From Streptomyces mangrovi (GTDB lineage: Bacteria; Actinomycetota; Actinomycetes; Streptomycetales; Streptomycetaceae), in NCBI RefSeq assembly GCF_900114215.1, contig NZ_FOSG01000003.1, positions 1-64,000 on the forward strand: DNA of 64,000 nucleotides, given 5' to 3'. Under the pieces are notes generated by a model. The model was not told the origin of the DNA and did no database searches. It worked only from the letters and a program-made list of their open reading frames with translations. Positions 25,461 through 33,965 of this stretch are shown here, in pieces. A program made the position numbers and the translations under genes. Each line of letters starts with the position of its first letter. The first letter of the stretch is position 1.

Positions 25461-26141
25461 ATGCCCCTGACCTCGCCCCGCCGCTCCGCCCTGGCCGACC
25501 AGGTCATCGACGCCCTGCGCGACCAGATCACATCCGGCGAGTGGCCGGTGGGCTCCCGCATCCCGACCGAGCCCGAGCTGGTCGAACAGCTCGGCGTGGC
25601 CCGCAACACCGTACGCGAGGCCGTACGGGCCCTCGCCCACAACGGACTGCTGGACATCCGGCAGGGCTCGGGCACCTACGTGGTGGCCACCAGCGAACTC
25701 GCCGGGGTGATGCACCGCCGCTTCGCGGACGCCGATCCTCGCGACGTGGCCGAGCTGCGCTCGGCGCTGGAGGCCGAGGCCGCACGGCTGGCCGCGCACC
25801 GCTGTACCGAGCAGGACCTGCGCCAGCTGCGGACACTGCTGCGCCGGCGCGAGGCGGCCTGGGAGACGGGCGAGGTGGAACGCTTCGTGGAGGCCGACGT
25901 CACACTGCACCTGGCGATCGTCCGGGCGTCCCACAACGAGGTCCTCACCGCGCTCTACGCCGACCTCGGCACCGTGGTGCGCACCTTCCTCCGCAACGAC
26001 GTGGGCGAGGAGCTGCGCTCGGAGGGGTATCTGGACCACGGGCGGCTGGTGGACGCCATCGCCGACCGCGACGCGGAGACGGCCGCGCGGGAGGCGGGCT
26101 CGTACGCCCGGGCCTGCCGGGGCTCCGGCTCCCGCGACTGA
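25461..26141 (+). CDS. FadR/GntR-family transcriptional regulator (FCD domain)
   Basis: A 226-residue regulator: winged helix at about residues 5-75 (ALADQVIDALRDQITSGEWPVGSRIPTEPELVEQLGVARNTVREAVRAL), linker, and an FCD ligand-binding domain (LRSALEAEAARLAAHR, VEADVTLHLAIVRASHNEVL, HGRLVDAIADRDAETAA) with the conserved Asp and His metal ligands. It is divergent from the MFS gene; the short intergenic region contains TCAT-N11-ATGA (25376-25388 area) that may be its operator. ATG at 25461 is chosen because upstream frame sequence is non-coding in character. Confidence 0.92.
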   Translation: MPLTSPRRSALADQVIDALRDQITSGEWPVGSRIPTEPELVEQLGVARNTVREAVRALAHNGLLDIRQGSGTYVVATSELAGVMHRRFADADPRDVAELRSALEAEAARLAAHRCTEQDLRQLRTLLRRREAAWETGEVERFVEADVTLHLAIVRASHNEVLTALYADLGTVVRTFLRNDVGEELRSEGYLDHGRLVDAIADRDAETAAREAGSYARACRGSGSRD

Positions 26142-26176
26142 CCCGCGCCCGGGCCCGGCTCCGGCTCGGCACGTGC

Positions 26177-26223
26177 ACCGGGCCGCCCCCGGCCCCGGCG
26201 CGGGACCGGGGGCGGCCCCGGGT
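26177..26223. terminator. Terminator between the FadR gene and fabI
   Basis: ACCGGGCCGCCCCCGG pairs with CCGGGGGCGGCCCCGGGT with one bulge; it lies between the two convergent stops (26141 and 26242). Confidence 0.7.
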
Positions 26224-26241
26224 TCGTCCGATCGCGGCGCG

Positions 26242-27021
26242 CTACGCGCCCATCATGTGGACGCCGCCGTCCACGTGCACGATCTCGCCGGTCGTCTTCG
26301 GGAACCAGTCCGAGAGCAGGGCGACCACGCCGCGCGCGGCGGGCTCGGGATCGGTGAGGTCCCAGCCGATCGGGGCGCGGGTCTTCCACACGTCCGCCAG
26401 TTCCTCGAAGCCCGGGATGGACTTGGCGGCCATGGACTTGATGGGCCCGGCCGACACCAGGTTGCAGCGGATGCCCTTGTCCCCCAGGTCGCGGGCGAGG
26501 TAGCGGGAGGTGGACTCCAGGGCGGCCTTGGCCACGCCCATCCAGTCGTACTTGGGCCAGGCCACCTGCGCGTCGAAGTCCATGCCGACGACCGAGCCGC
26601 CGCGCTTCTCCAGCAGCGGCAGCAGGGCCATGGTCAGCGACTTCAGGGAGTACGCCGAGACCTCAACGGCCGTGGCGACCGATTCCCAGCCGGTGTTGAG
26701 GAAGTTGCCGCCCAGGGCGTCCTGCGGCGCGAAGCCGATGGAGTGCACGACACCGTCCAGTCCGACGCCCTCGCCGAGGTACTCGGCGACCTTGTCGGCC
26801 AGGGTGTCCAGGTGCTCGCTGTTCTGCACGTCCAGCTCGATCACCGGGGCCTCCTTGGGAAGCCGCTTGGCGATGCGCTGCACCAGCGTCAGCCGCCCGA
26901 AACCGGTGAGGACGACCTCGGCACCCTCCTCCTGCGCCAGCCGGGCGACGTGGAAGGCGATCGAGGAGTCGGTGAGCACCCCGGTGACGAGGATGCGCTT
27001 TCCGGCGAGAAGTCCGCTCAT
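26242..27021 (-). CDS. fabI: Enoyl-[acyl-carrier-protein] reductase (NADH), InhA/FabI type
   Basis: A 259-residue SDR of the FabI/InhA group, performing the last reduction of each fatty-acid elongation cycle. Motifs: GKRILVTGVLTDSSIAFHVARLAQEEGA (NADH site), GMDFDAQVAWPKYDWMGVAK with the catalytic pair Y158 and K165 (the same numbering as mycobacterial InhA), and the C-terminal TTGEIVHVDGG. It starts 5 nt after the fabG stop, so the two form an operon in the order fabG-fabI. Such enzymes are the target of isoniazid- and triclosan-type inhibitors. Confidence 0.95.
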   Translation of the reverse strand: MSGLLAGKRILVTGVLTDSSIAFHVARLAQEEGAEVVLTGFGRLTLVQRIAKRLPKEAPVIELDVQNSEHLDTLADKVAEYLGEGVGLDGVVHSIGFAPQDALGGNFLNTGWESVATAVEVSAYSLKSLTMALLPLLEKRGGSVVGMDFDAQVAWPKYDWMGVAKAALESTSRYLARDLGDKGIRCNLVSAGPIKSMAAKSIPGFEELADVWKTRAPIGWDLTDPEPAARGVVALLSDWFPKTTGEIVHVDGGVHMMGA

Positions 27022-27026
27022 GACGT

Positions 27027-27731
27027 TCAGTGACCCATGCCCAATCCGCCGTCCACGGGAATGACGGCTCCGGTGATGTACGCGGCCTCCTCCGAGGCCA
27101 GGAAACGCACCGAGGAGGCGACCTCCTCGGGCCGGGCGTAGCGGCCCAGCGGGACCTGTTCGACGATCTTGGCGCGCTGCTCGTCGGTGAGCGCGCGCGT
27201 CATGTCGGTGTCCACGAAACCCGGTGCGACCACGTTGCAGGTGATGCTGCGGGAGCCCAGCTCCCGGGCGACCGAGCGGGCGAAGCCGACCAGGCCGGCC
27301 TTGGAGGCGGCGTAGTTGGCCTGCCCCGCCGAGCCCAGCAGGCCGACGACGGAGGAGATCAGCACGATGCGGCCCCGGCGGGCGCGGAGCATGCCCCGGC
27401 AGGCGCGCTTGACGACCCGGAAGGTGCCGGTGAGGTTGGTCTCCACCACGGAGGTGAAGTCCTCCTCGGACATCCGCAGGAGCAACTGGTCCCGGGTGAC
27501 ACCGGCGTTGGCGACCAGCACCTCGACCGGGCCCTGCCTCTCCTCGATCTCCTTGTAGGCCTGCTCCACCTGCTCGGCGTCGTTGATGTCGCACTTGACG
27601 GCGCAGAAACCCTCCGGCGGCTCACCGGACCGGTAGGTGACGGCGACCTTGTCGCCCGCGTCGGCGAACGCCCGGGCGATGGCCAGGCCGATGCCGCGGT
27701 TGCCTCCGGTGACGAGAACCGAGCGGCTCAA
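27027..27731 (-). CDS. fabG: 3-oxoacyl-[acyl-carrier-protein] reductase
   Basis: A 234-residue SDR catalysing NADPH-dependent reduction of 3-oxoacyl-ACP. Motifs: TGGNRGIG (9-15), NAGVTRD (75-81), catalytic S126/S127, Y140 and K144 in ISSVVGLLGSAGQANYAASKAG, and the C-terminal VDGGLGMGH. The TTG start at 27729-27731 is chosen: GAGGG lies 7 nt upstream and the length then equals typical FabG. An ATG nine codons upstream has a ribosome binding site that is too close. Confidence 0.95.
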   Translation of the reverse strand: MSRSVLVTGGNRGIGLAIARAFADAGDKVAVTYRSGEPPEGFCAVKCDINDAEQVEQAYKEIEERQGPVEVLVANAGVTRDQLLLRMSEEDFTSVVETNLTGTFRVVKRACRGMLRARRGRIVLISSVVGLLGSAGQANYAASKAGLVGFARSVARELGSRSITCNVVAPGFVDTDMTRALTDEQRAKIVEQVPLGRYARPEEVASSVRFLASEEAAYITGAVIPVDGGLGMGH

Positions 27732-27831
27732 GGGAACACCCTCTTCCGTAGGGAGCATGTACTCCGCAAGAAACTATCGTCCGGCCCCGCGAGCCGGAGA
27801 ACGGGTCCCCGACAGGGGCTTTGCCGGACTC

Positions 27832-27848
27832 CTGTGGGATTCCTACAG
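27832..27848 (-). promoter_or_regulatory. 17-bp dyad upstream of fabG-fabI
   Basis: CTGTAGGAATCCCACAG (minus strand) is a near-perfect dyad, mismatched only at one pair besides its centre, about 100 nt upstream of the fabG start. Position and symmetry suggest an operator for a fatty-acid regulator, but no specific regulator can be named. Confidence 0.35.
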
Positions 27849-27986
27849 AAAGGCGCCCCGCGCCGGGGCGTACACCCGGCCCCGGGGCCCGTACGAGGAG
27901 CGACTGTACGGGAATCGGACGAACACACAGCGTTCTGGCCCACGACCCTGGGTGGCGCGTGGTGCAAGAGCACGAGGAAGCGCATC

Positions 27987-28613
27987 ATGACAGTGATGCT
28001 CGAACGACCGACGGCCATAGACGTTCCCTCCGGCACCGCCCGCTTCCGGGCGCTGTGCCGCACTCTGCTGGACATGGAGGTGCCCGACGGCTACCGGGCG
28101 GAGATCATCGGGGGGAACATCGTCATGTCGCCGTGGTCAAGGGGGTTCTACCTGCCGATCATGCAGTCGCTGCGAAGCCAGTTGGAGCCGCATCTGCCCC
28201 CCGGGCACACGGTCGACTACGCGCCTTTCCTGTTCGCCTTTCCCCGTGCCGAGCGGGCCTACGGGCCCGATGTCTACGTTGCGGCGGCAAGCGCGTTCCG
28301 GACGGAGGAGCGGTATGTCGACGGTGAGGCGCTCTCCCTGGTGGCGGAGCTGACCTCGGACTCCACGCGCGAGACCGACCGGACCGACAAGGTCTCGGCG
28401 TACGGCCGCAGCGGCGTGCCCGTGTACCTGCTGCTGGACATGGAGGAGCAGGCCGCCACGGTGTTCTGGCGCCCGTCCGAGCGGGGTTACGACTCGCGGC
28501 TGACCACGCCCTTCGGGGACCCGCTGCGCATCCCCGAGCCCTTCGGCTGCGACCTGGACACCTCCGGTTTCAAGACCCCCGCCGGGAAGCCGGACGGCGC
28601 GGAAGACCGGTGA
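27987..28613 (+). CDS. Uma2-family (PD-(D/E)XK-like) putative nuclease
   Basis: A 208-residue Uma2 protein: the domain covers about residues 20-180 with GYRAEIIGGNIVMSP (conserved Glu), YGPDVYV (active-site Asp), ALSLVAELTSDSTRETDRTDKVSAYGRSGVPVYLLLD (core Glu and Lys). The family is abundant in Streptomyces and predicted to be a restriction-like nuclease, but biological roles are unknown. ATG at 27987 follows AGGAAG. It is divergent from fabG, with no partner gene. Confidence 0.92.
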   Translation: MTVMLERPTAIDVPSGTARFRALCRTLLDMEVPDGYRAEIIGGNIVMSPWSRGFYLPIMQSLRSQLEPHLPPGHTVDYAPFLFAFPRAERAYGPDVYVAAASAFRTEERYVDGEALSLVAELTSDSTRETDRTDKVSAYGRSGVPVYLLLDMEEQAATVFWRPSERGYDSRLTTPFGDPLRIPEPFGCDLDTSGFKTPAGKPDGAEDR

Positions 28614-28671
28614 GGCGGAGCGGCTCCGCCGGGGACCGGTGAGCGGGGGCGCCTGCCCCGGATCAGCCGGA

Positions 28672-28914
28672 TCAGCCCTCCGGGACCGGCGGCGAACCGG
28701 TGACGGCGGGCCCGGCGCCCGGACTCCGGTCCCCCTCCCCGGCCTCCTCGCCCTCGCCCTCGTCCCCGGGGCGTTCGCGTCCGGTCCTCGCGGACCGCTC
28801 CTCCCCTTCGGGGCGGCGCTCCTTCCGCTCCTCCTTCCCCTTCTTGTCCGTGCCGCTCCTCATCTCGGACGGGTCGTGCTGCCTGCCGTCGTAGGGCCCT
28901 GAGTAGTCGCTCAC
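28672..28914 (-). CDS. Small, highly charged, probably disordered protein
   Basis: An 80-residue protein from a GTG with AAGGAG 6 nt upstream. It begins MSDYSGPYDGRQHDPSEMRSG and is then dominated by Lys/Arg/Glu/Gly, with no hydrophobic core, membrane helix or known domain. Similar short hydrophilic proteins are conserved among streptomycetes. The ribosome binding site supports translation, but a random frame in GC-rich DNA is not excluded. Confidence 0.5.
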   Translation of the reverse strand: MSDYSGPYDGRQHDPSEMRSGTDKKGKEERKERRPEGEERSARTGRERPGDEGEGEEAGEGDRSPGAGPAVTGSPPVPEG

Positions 28915-29012
28915 GGCACGCTCCTTCCCGCGGTTCTCTCCGGTGGGCCGGCCCGCGGGCCGGCCCGGCCACGAGTACCCCGGAGCACCGCGGGAACACA
29001 CCGGCGGCCGGA

Positions 29013-29552
29013 TCACTTCCGGCTCTCGCGGCTCTCACGGCGGTCCCGGAGGGCCACGGCGAGCACCGGCACCAGGCCGAGCGCGATCGGGGCGAGTACC
29101 GCGGCGAGCAGCCAGGCGGGCACGTGCGGGTCCGGTTCGGTCCGCCACATCACCGCGCATGTCACGGCCATCGACAGGCCGATGCAGAAGCCGAGCTGGA
29201 GCGTGGCCCTGGCACCCCGCAGCGCCGAGGCACGGGTGGCGGGGCGGTTGATCAGGGAGGAGGCCCGCTCGCCGGGGGCGAGTTCGTCCTCGGAGCGCAT
29301 GCGCAGCGCCGCGGCCGAGGTGAGGGCCATCACCGCGATGACCCCGGCGTAGACGAGGACGGGGACGAAGACCGCGCCGACGGACTTGTCCGCCCAGGCG
29401 TCGATCCCGCCGGGGCCGATATGCTGCGGCACCCTCTCCGGCAGGCTCGGGTACACCGCAACGCCCCAGACCGTCAGCCCCGCCAGCACGGCGAGCTGCG
29501 GCAGCAGCCACACCCACGGAAAGTCCGGCCGGTTCTCGCCGTCGTTTCCCAT
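29013..29552 (-). CDS. DUF1648-domain membrane protein
   Basis: A 179-residue protein with about four transmembrane helices. The DUF1648 motif is visible after the first helix (YPSLPERVPQHIGPGGIDAWADKSVGAVFVP). The family includes SdpI-like immunity and regulatory proteins. The ATG at 29550-29552 has GGAGGGG 4-10 nt upstream. It is divergent from tldD. Confidence 0.85.
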   Translation of the reverse strand: MGNDGENRPDFPWVWLLPQLAVLAGLTVWGVAVYPSLPERVPQHIGPGGIDAWADKSVGAVFVPVLVYAGVIAVMALTSAAALRMRSEDELAPGERASSLINRPATRASALRGARATLQLGFCIGLSMAVTCAVMWRTEPDPHVPAWLLAAVLAPIALGLVPVLAVALRDRRESRESRK

Positions 29553-29675
29553 ACGCCCCTCCCGCGGTTCCCTCTCCACTGCCCCGACCCTTCACCGGGC
29601 AGGGTAGACCGGTTGCCGGCCGCGGCCGATGGGGCATGGTTCACTGCGGTCATGCACCGACAAGGAGGAGCGTCC

Positions 29676-31241
29676 GTGGTCCACGAGATCGATGAGTCCT
29701 TCCTGGCGCTGCCGCTGCGCGCGCTCGCCGACGCGGCGCTCGCGCGGGCCCGGGCGCTGGGGGCCGAGCACGCCGACTTCCGTTTCGAGCGCAACCGCAG
29801 CGCCTCCTGGCGGCTGCGCGACGCGAAGCCTGCCGGGTCGTCGGACATCACCGACGCCGGATACGCGGTGCGCGTGGTGCACGGCGGCGCGTGGGGTTTC
29901 GCCTCGGGAGTGGATCTGACGATGGACGCCGCCGCGAAGGTGGCGGGCCGGGCCGTGGAGATGGCGAAGCTGTCGGCGAGGGTCGCCGAGGCCGCCGGCG
30001 ACGGCGCGGCCGCGCGGAACGGCTCCGCCGGGGACCGGTGGGCGATGGGCGGACGGGTGGAGCTGGCGGACGAGCCGGTGCACGGTGAGCGCACCTGGGT
30101 CTCCTCCTACGAGGTCAACCCGTTCGACGTGCCGGACGCGGAGAAGACCGCCCTGCTGGCCCGGTGGAGCGAGCGGCTGCTGGGGGCGGACGGCGTCTCC
30201 CACGCGGACGCCTCGCTGCTGACCGTGCAGGAGAACAAGTTCTACGCGGACACCGCCGGCACCGTCACCACCCAGCAGCGCGTCCGCCTGCACCCGGAGC
30301 TGACGGCCGTGTCCGTGACCGACTCCGGCGACTTCGACTCGATGCGGACCCTGGCCCCGCCCGCCGGCCGGGGCTGGGAGTACATGACCGGTACCGGCTG
30401 GGACTGGGACGCGGAGCTGGCGCGCATCCCGGAGCTGCTGGCCGAGAAGATGCGCTCGCCCGGTGTGGAGGCGGGCTCGTACGACCTGGTGGTCGACCCC
30501 TCCAACCTGTGGCTGACGATCCACGAGTCGATCGGCCACGCCACCGAGCTGGACCGGGCGCTGGGCTACGAGGCGGCGTACGCGGGCACCTCCTTCGCCA
30601 CGCCCGACAAACTCGGCACGCTGAAGTACGGCTCGCCGGTCATGAACGTCACCGGCGACCGCACCGCCGAGCACGGGCTGGCCACCATCGGCTACGACGA
30701 CGAGGGCGTCGAGGCGCAGTCCTGGGATCTGGTCAGGGACGGGATCCTGGTGGGCTACCAGCTCGACCGGCGGATGGCGAGGCTGACCGGGCTGGGCCGC
30801 TCCAACGGCTGCGCCTACGCCGACTCCCCCTCCAGCGTCCCCGTGCAGCGCATGGCCAACGTCTCGCTCCGGCCCGATCCGGACGGGCCGTCCACCGAGG
30901 AACTGATCTCCCGGGTGGAGCGGGGCATCTACGTGGTCGGCGACCGCTCGTGGTCGATCGACATGCAGCGCCACAACTTCCAGTTCACCGGGCAGCGCTT
31001 CTTCCGGATCGAGAACGGACGGCTCGCCGGGCAGCTCCGAGACGTGGCCTACCAGGCCACCACCACCGACTTCTGGGGCTCGATGGAGGCCGTGGGCGGG
31101 CCGCGGACGTATGTGCTCGGCGGCGCTTTCAACTGCGGCAAGGCCCAGCCGGGCCAGGTCGCGTCCGTCTCGCACGGCTGCCCCTCCGCGCTCTTCCGGG
31201 GCGTCAACATCCTCAACACCGCCCAGGAGGCCGGCCGATGA
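29676..31241 (+). CDS. tldD: TldD-family metalloprotease subunit
   Basis: A 521-residue protein of the TldD/PmbA family with the zinc motif HESIGHATELD (H283, E284, H288) and later conserved blocks SWDLVRDGILVGYQLDRR, NVSLRPDPDGPSTEELISRVERGIYV and GGPRTYVLGGAFNCGKAQPGQ. TldD works as a heterodimer with TldE and degrades unfolded or modified peptides. The GTG at 29676 is preceded by GGAGGAG. The next gene overlaps by an ATGA junction, supporting a stoichiometric pair. Confidence 0.94.
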   Translation: MVHEIDESFLALPLRALADAALARARALGAEHADFRFERNRSASWRLRDAKPAGSSDITDAGYAVRVVHGGAWGFASGVDLTMDAAAKVAGRAVEMAKLSARVAEAAGDGAAARNGSAGDRWAMGGRVELADEPVHGERTWVSSYEVNPFDVPDAEKTALLARWSERLLGADGVSHADASLLTVQENKFYADTAGTVTTQQRVRLHPELTAVSVTDSGDFDSMRTLAPPAGRGWEYMTGTGWDWDAELARIPELLAEKMRSPGVEAGSYDLVVDPSNLWLTIHESIGHATELDRALGYEAAYAGTSFATPDKLGTLKYGSPVMNVTGDRTAEHGLATIGYDDEGVEAQSWDLVRDGILVGYQLDRRMARLTGLGRSNGCAYADSPSSVPVQRMANVSLRPDPDGPSTEELISRVERGIYVVGDRSWSIDMQRHNFQFTGQRFFRIENGRLAGQLRDVAYQATTTDFWGSMEAVGGPRTYVLGGAFNCGKAQPGQVASVSHGCPSALFRGVNILNTAQEAGR

Positions 31242-32647
31242 CCAGCTCTTCCACGTCTCCCGCTCCCCACGAGGTCGTCGAGCGCGCCCTGGCGCTGTCG
31301 CGGGCCGACGGCTGCGTGGTCATCGCCGACGAGGAGTCCACCGCCAACCTGCGGTGGGCGGGCAACACGCTGACCACCAACGGCGTCACCCGCGGCCGCA
31401 CCCTCACCGTCGTCGCCACCGTCGGCGGCTTTGAGGGGACGGCGTCGGGGGTGGTCTCCCGTTCGGCCGTCACCGACGACGACATCGAGCCGCTGGTGCG
31501 GGCCGCGGAGGAGGCGGCGCGTACGGCGGGCCCGGCCGAGGACGCCCGGCCGCTGGTGGAGGGCACTCCCGCCTCCGCCGACTTCACCGAAGCCCCGGCC
31601 GAGACATCCTCGTCGGTGTTCGACTCCTTCGCCCCGGCGCTGGGCGAGTCCTTCGCGCGGGCCCGCTCCGGGGGCCGGGAGCTGTACGGCTTCGCCCACC
31701 ACCAGATGGTCTCCACCTACCTGGGCACCTCCACCGGACTGCGGCTGCGCCACGACCAGCCCACCGGCACCCTGGAGATCAACGCCAAGTCCCCCGACCG
31801 CACCCGCTCGGCATGGGCGGGGCGGGCGACCCGCGATTTCGCCGACGTCGATCCGCTGGCGCTGGACGCGGAGCTGGCACGGCGGCTGGAGTGGGCCGGG
31901 CGGCAGGTGGAGCTGGAGGCAGGGCGGTACGAGACGCTGCTGCCGCCCAGTGCCGTGGCGGACCTGCTGATCTACCAGATGTGGTCGTCGGCGGGGCGCG
32001 ACGCCGCCGAGGGGCGCACGGTGTTCAGCAGGCCCGGCGGCGGCACCCGGGTGGGCGAGCGGCTGTCACAGCTGCCGCTGAGGCTCTACAGCGATCCGGG
32101 CGCGCCCGGTCTGGAGGCGTCGCCGTTCGTGATCGCGCACTCCTCCGGCGACGACGTCTCGGTCTTCGACAACGGCCTGCCGCTGCGGGCCACCGACTGG
32201 ATGCGCGACGGCGAGCTGCGTCATCTGCTGACCACCCGGCACTCGGCGGAGCTGACGGGTCTGCCGGTGGCGCCGGGGATCGACAACCTGCTTCTGGACG
32301 CGGGCGGCACCGCGTCGCTGGAGGAGATGGTCGCCGGCTCCGGGCACGACGGCCCGGCCCTGCTGCTGACCTGCCTGTGGTACATCCGCGAGGTGGATCC
32401 GGCGACGCTGCTGCTGACGGGGCTGACCCGCGACGGCGTCTATCTGGTGGAGCACGGCGAGGTCACGGGCGCGGTGAACAACTTCCGCTTCAACGAGTCG
32501 CCGGTCGACCTGCTGTCGCGGGCCACCGAGGCGGGACGGACCGAGCGCACCCTGCCGCGCGAGTGGTCGGACTGGTTCACACGGGCGGCGATGCCCGCCC
32601 TGCGGGTGCCGGACTTCAACATGAGTTCCGTCAGCCGGGGTGTGTGA
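31238..32647 (+). CDS. tldE: TldE/PmbA-family metalloprotease subunit
   Basis: A 469-residue partner of TldD. It has the same fold without the HExxxH motif, as expected: VVERALALSRADGCVVIADEES, TLTVVATVGGFEGTASG, PLRLYSDPGAPGLEASPFVIA and LPVAPGIDNLLLDAGGTASLEEMV. It overlaps tldD by ATGA and is followed within a few bases by a 19-bp perfect hairpin, so the two genes form a closed operon. Confidence 0.93.
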   Translation: MTSSSTSPAPHEVVERALALSRADGCVVIADEESTANLRWAGNTLTTNGVTRGRTLTVVATVGGFEGTASGVVSRSAVTDDDIEPLVRAAEEAARTAGPAEDARPLVEGTPASADFTEAPAETSSSVFDSFAPALGESFARARSGGRELYGFAHHQMVSTYLGTSTGLRLRHDQPTGTLEINAKSPDRTRSAWAGRATRDFADVDPLALDAELARRLEWAGRQVELEAGRYETLLPPSAVADLLIYQMWSSAGRDAAEGRTVFSRPGGGTRVGERLSQLPLRLYSDPGAPGLEASPFVIAHSSGDDVSVFDNGLPLRATDWMRDGELRHLLTTRHSAELTGLPVAPGIDNLLLDAGGTASLEEMVAGSGHDGPALLLTCLWYIREVDPATLLLTGLTRDGVYLVEHGEVTGAVNNFRFNESPVDLLSRATEAGRTERTLPREWSDWFTRAAMPALRVPDFNMSSVSRGV

Positions 32648-32652
32648 GCGGC

Positions 32653-32696
32653 GGCGGAAGGGGACGGTGCGTTCTCCCGCACCGTCCCCTTCCGCC
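32653..32696 (+). terminator. Terminator after tldD-tldE
   Basis: GGCGGAAGGGGACGGTGCG and CGCACCGTCCCCTTCCGCC form a perfect 19-bp stem around a 6-nt loop, 6 nt after the tldE stop. Confidence 0.9.
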
Positions 32697-32756
32697 GGTC
32701 CCTCCCCCGGCGACGGGAGGCTTCCCTCTCGCGCTCGCGCCGGAAGGTCCGGTCCG

Positions 32757-33035
32757 TCAGGCCGTCCGTTTGCCTCCGCCCCTGATCTTGGCGTACAGGG
32801 GCGTGCCCAGCGCGACGATCAGGACGGCGCCGGCAAGCTGGAGCAGGTGCCGGATCCAGTCGATGCCCGCGGTGTCGTCCACTCCGATCCCGCTGGCCAC
32901 GGCGTTCCCGATGACGCTGCCGATGATCCCGAAGATGGCGGTCAGCCACAGCGGGATGTTCTGCTTGCCGGGAAGGATGGCGCGGGCCAGCACACCCAGG
33001 ACCAGACCCACGATGATCGCCCACAACCAGCTCAT
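32757..33035 (-). CDS. GlsB/YeaQ/YmgE-family stress-response membrane protein
   Basis: A 92-residue protein with three hydrophobic helices: WLWAIIVGLVLGVLARAILPG, PLWLTAIFGIIGSVIGNAVA and LLQLAGAVLIVALGTPLY. It belongs to the transglycosylase-associated family, small membrane proteins often induced by stress. It stands alone, divergent from the DUF3099 gene. Confidence 0.92.
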   Translation of the reverse strand: MSWLWAIIVGLVLGVLARAILPGKQNIPLWLTAIFGIIGSVIGNAVASGIGVDDTAGIDWIRHLLQLAGAVLIVALGTPLYAKIRGGGKRTA

Positions 33036-33251
33036 GTCGCCTCCTCGTGCGGTGCGCTCCGTGCGCGGCGCGTTCGGTTCGTGCGGTGGGGCGCCTCCGT
33101 CGCACGGCCGCTGAGCCGTCCGGGTGGGAGCCGTCCCCGGCGCATCGGGTGCCCTCTACCCGGCGTCGTATGCGGCGGAGTCCGGGCGTAGTGTGGAAAA
33201 GGCCGGGAACCAGGCGGGAACGCTCCCGGATACCGGCCGCAGGAGCAGGTG

Positions 33252-33767
33252 GTGAGTGTGAGGCGCAGGCAGCGCGGTCCCGAGGTCTTCCGGATCACCG
33301 GAGCCCGTCAGGGGCTGGCGGAGGACGTCCGGGGCCGGGAGCGGCGCTACGTGGTCTCGATGCTGGTACGCACCGCGGCGGTCCTTCTGACCGTGGTGCT
33401 GTGGGACGTGCAGCGTCCGCTCGCCGTGGCCGCCCTGGTACTCGGCGCGGCCCTGCCGTACGTGGCGGTGGTGATCGCCAACGCGGGGCGGGAGAACACG
33501 CCCGCGCTCCCCGACTCCCTCGTCCCCGCCCCGCCCCGGCAGGCGCTGGGGCCGGCCGGACGCCCGGCGGACGCCGGGGAGCGCGAGGGCGGTCCGAAGG
33601 CGCGCACGATACGGCAGGATCCGCTGGAGCAGGACGAACCGGAGGCCGGGCGGGGACCGGATCCCCGGGCGGAAGCAGGCGGTGAGCAGGATCCGGGCCG
33701 CCAGGAGTACCGGCGCCCGGAACCGGGGCAGGAGCCGAGCCGCTCGGGCCCCGGCCGGCGCGACTGA
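33252..33767 (+). CDS. DUF3099-domain membrane protein
   Basis: A 171-residue protein with an N-terminal cytosolic segment (RITGARQGLAEDVRGRERRYVVSMLVRT), two adjacent transmembrane helices (about residues 38-80, TAAVLLTVVLWDVQ and LAVAALVLGAALPYVAVVIANAGR), and a long Pro/Glu/Arg-rich disordered tail. This is the DUF3099 arrangement common in actinobacteria. GTG at 33252 has AGGAG at 6 nt; a GTG one codon earlier is possible. Confidence 0.88.
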   Translation: MSVRRRQRGPEVFRITGARQGLAEDVRGRERRYVVSMLVRTAAVLLTVVLWDVQRPLAVAALVLGAALPYVAVVIANAGRENTPALPDSLVPAPPRQALGPAGRPADAGEREGGPKARTIRQDPLEQDEPEAGRGPDPRAEAGGEQDPGRQEYRRPEPGQEPSRSGPGRRD

Positions 33768-33888
33768 TCCACCGCGGCCCGGAAGCTCAGGAAAACCTCA
33801 GATCAATCATGCTGTTCCGGTGCCCCGGCGACGGGTGCGCGTGCCATACTGCGTACACGCTCCGCATCCCCCGTCGGAGCGACAGACC

Positions 33889-33924
33889 GACGCCGGGCGG
33901 CTCCCCCCGTGGCTGCCCGGCGTC
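33889..33924 (+). promoter_or_regulatory. Hairpin upstream of the Cys/His protein gene
   Basis: GACGCCGGGC and GCCCGGCGTC are exact complements separated by 16 nt, ending 41 nt before the next start codon. It may terminate the DUF3099 transcript or structure the leader of the next gene. Confidence 0.4.
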
Positions 33925-33929
33925 GTCGT

Positions 33930-33962
33930 GTTCGGATCATGTTCGGACCGTGTTTGGATGGG
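33930..33962 (+). repeat. Three 11-bp direct repeats overlapping a ribosome binding site
   Basis: GTTCGGATCAT, GTTCGGACCGT and GTTTGGATGGG follow each other without gaps, the last ending 3 nt before the GTG at 33966 and containing its ribosome binding site. The 11-bp phase is that of PhoP-type direct-repeat sites, but the units differ from GTTCACC. Confidence 0.6.
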
Positions 33963-33965
33963 GGC

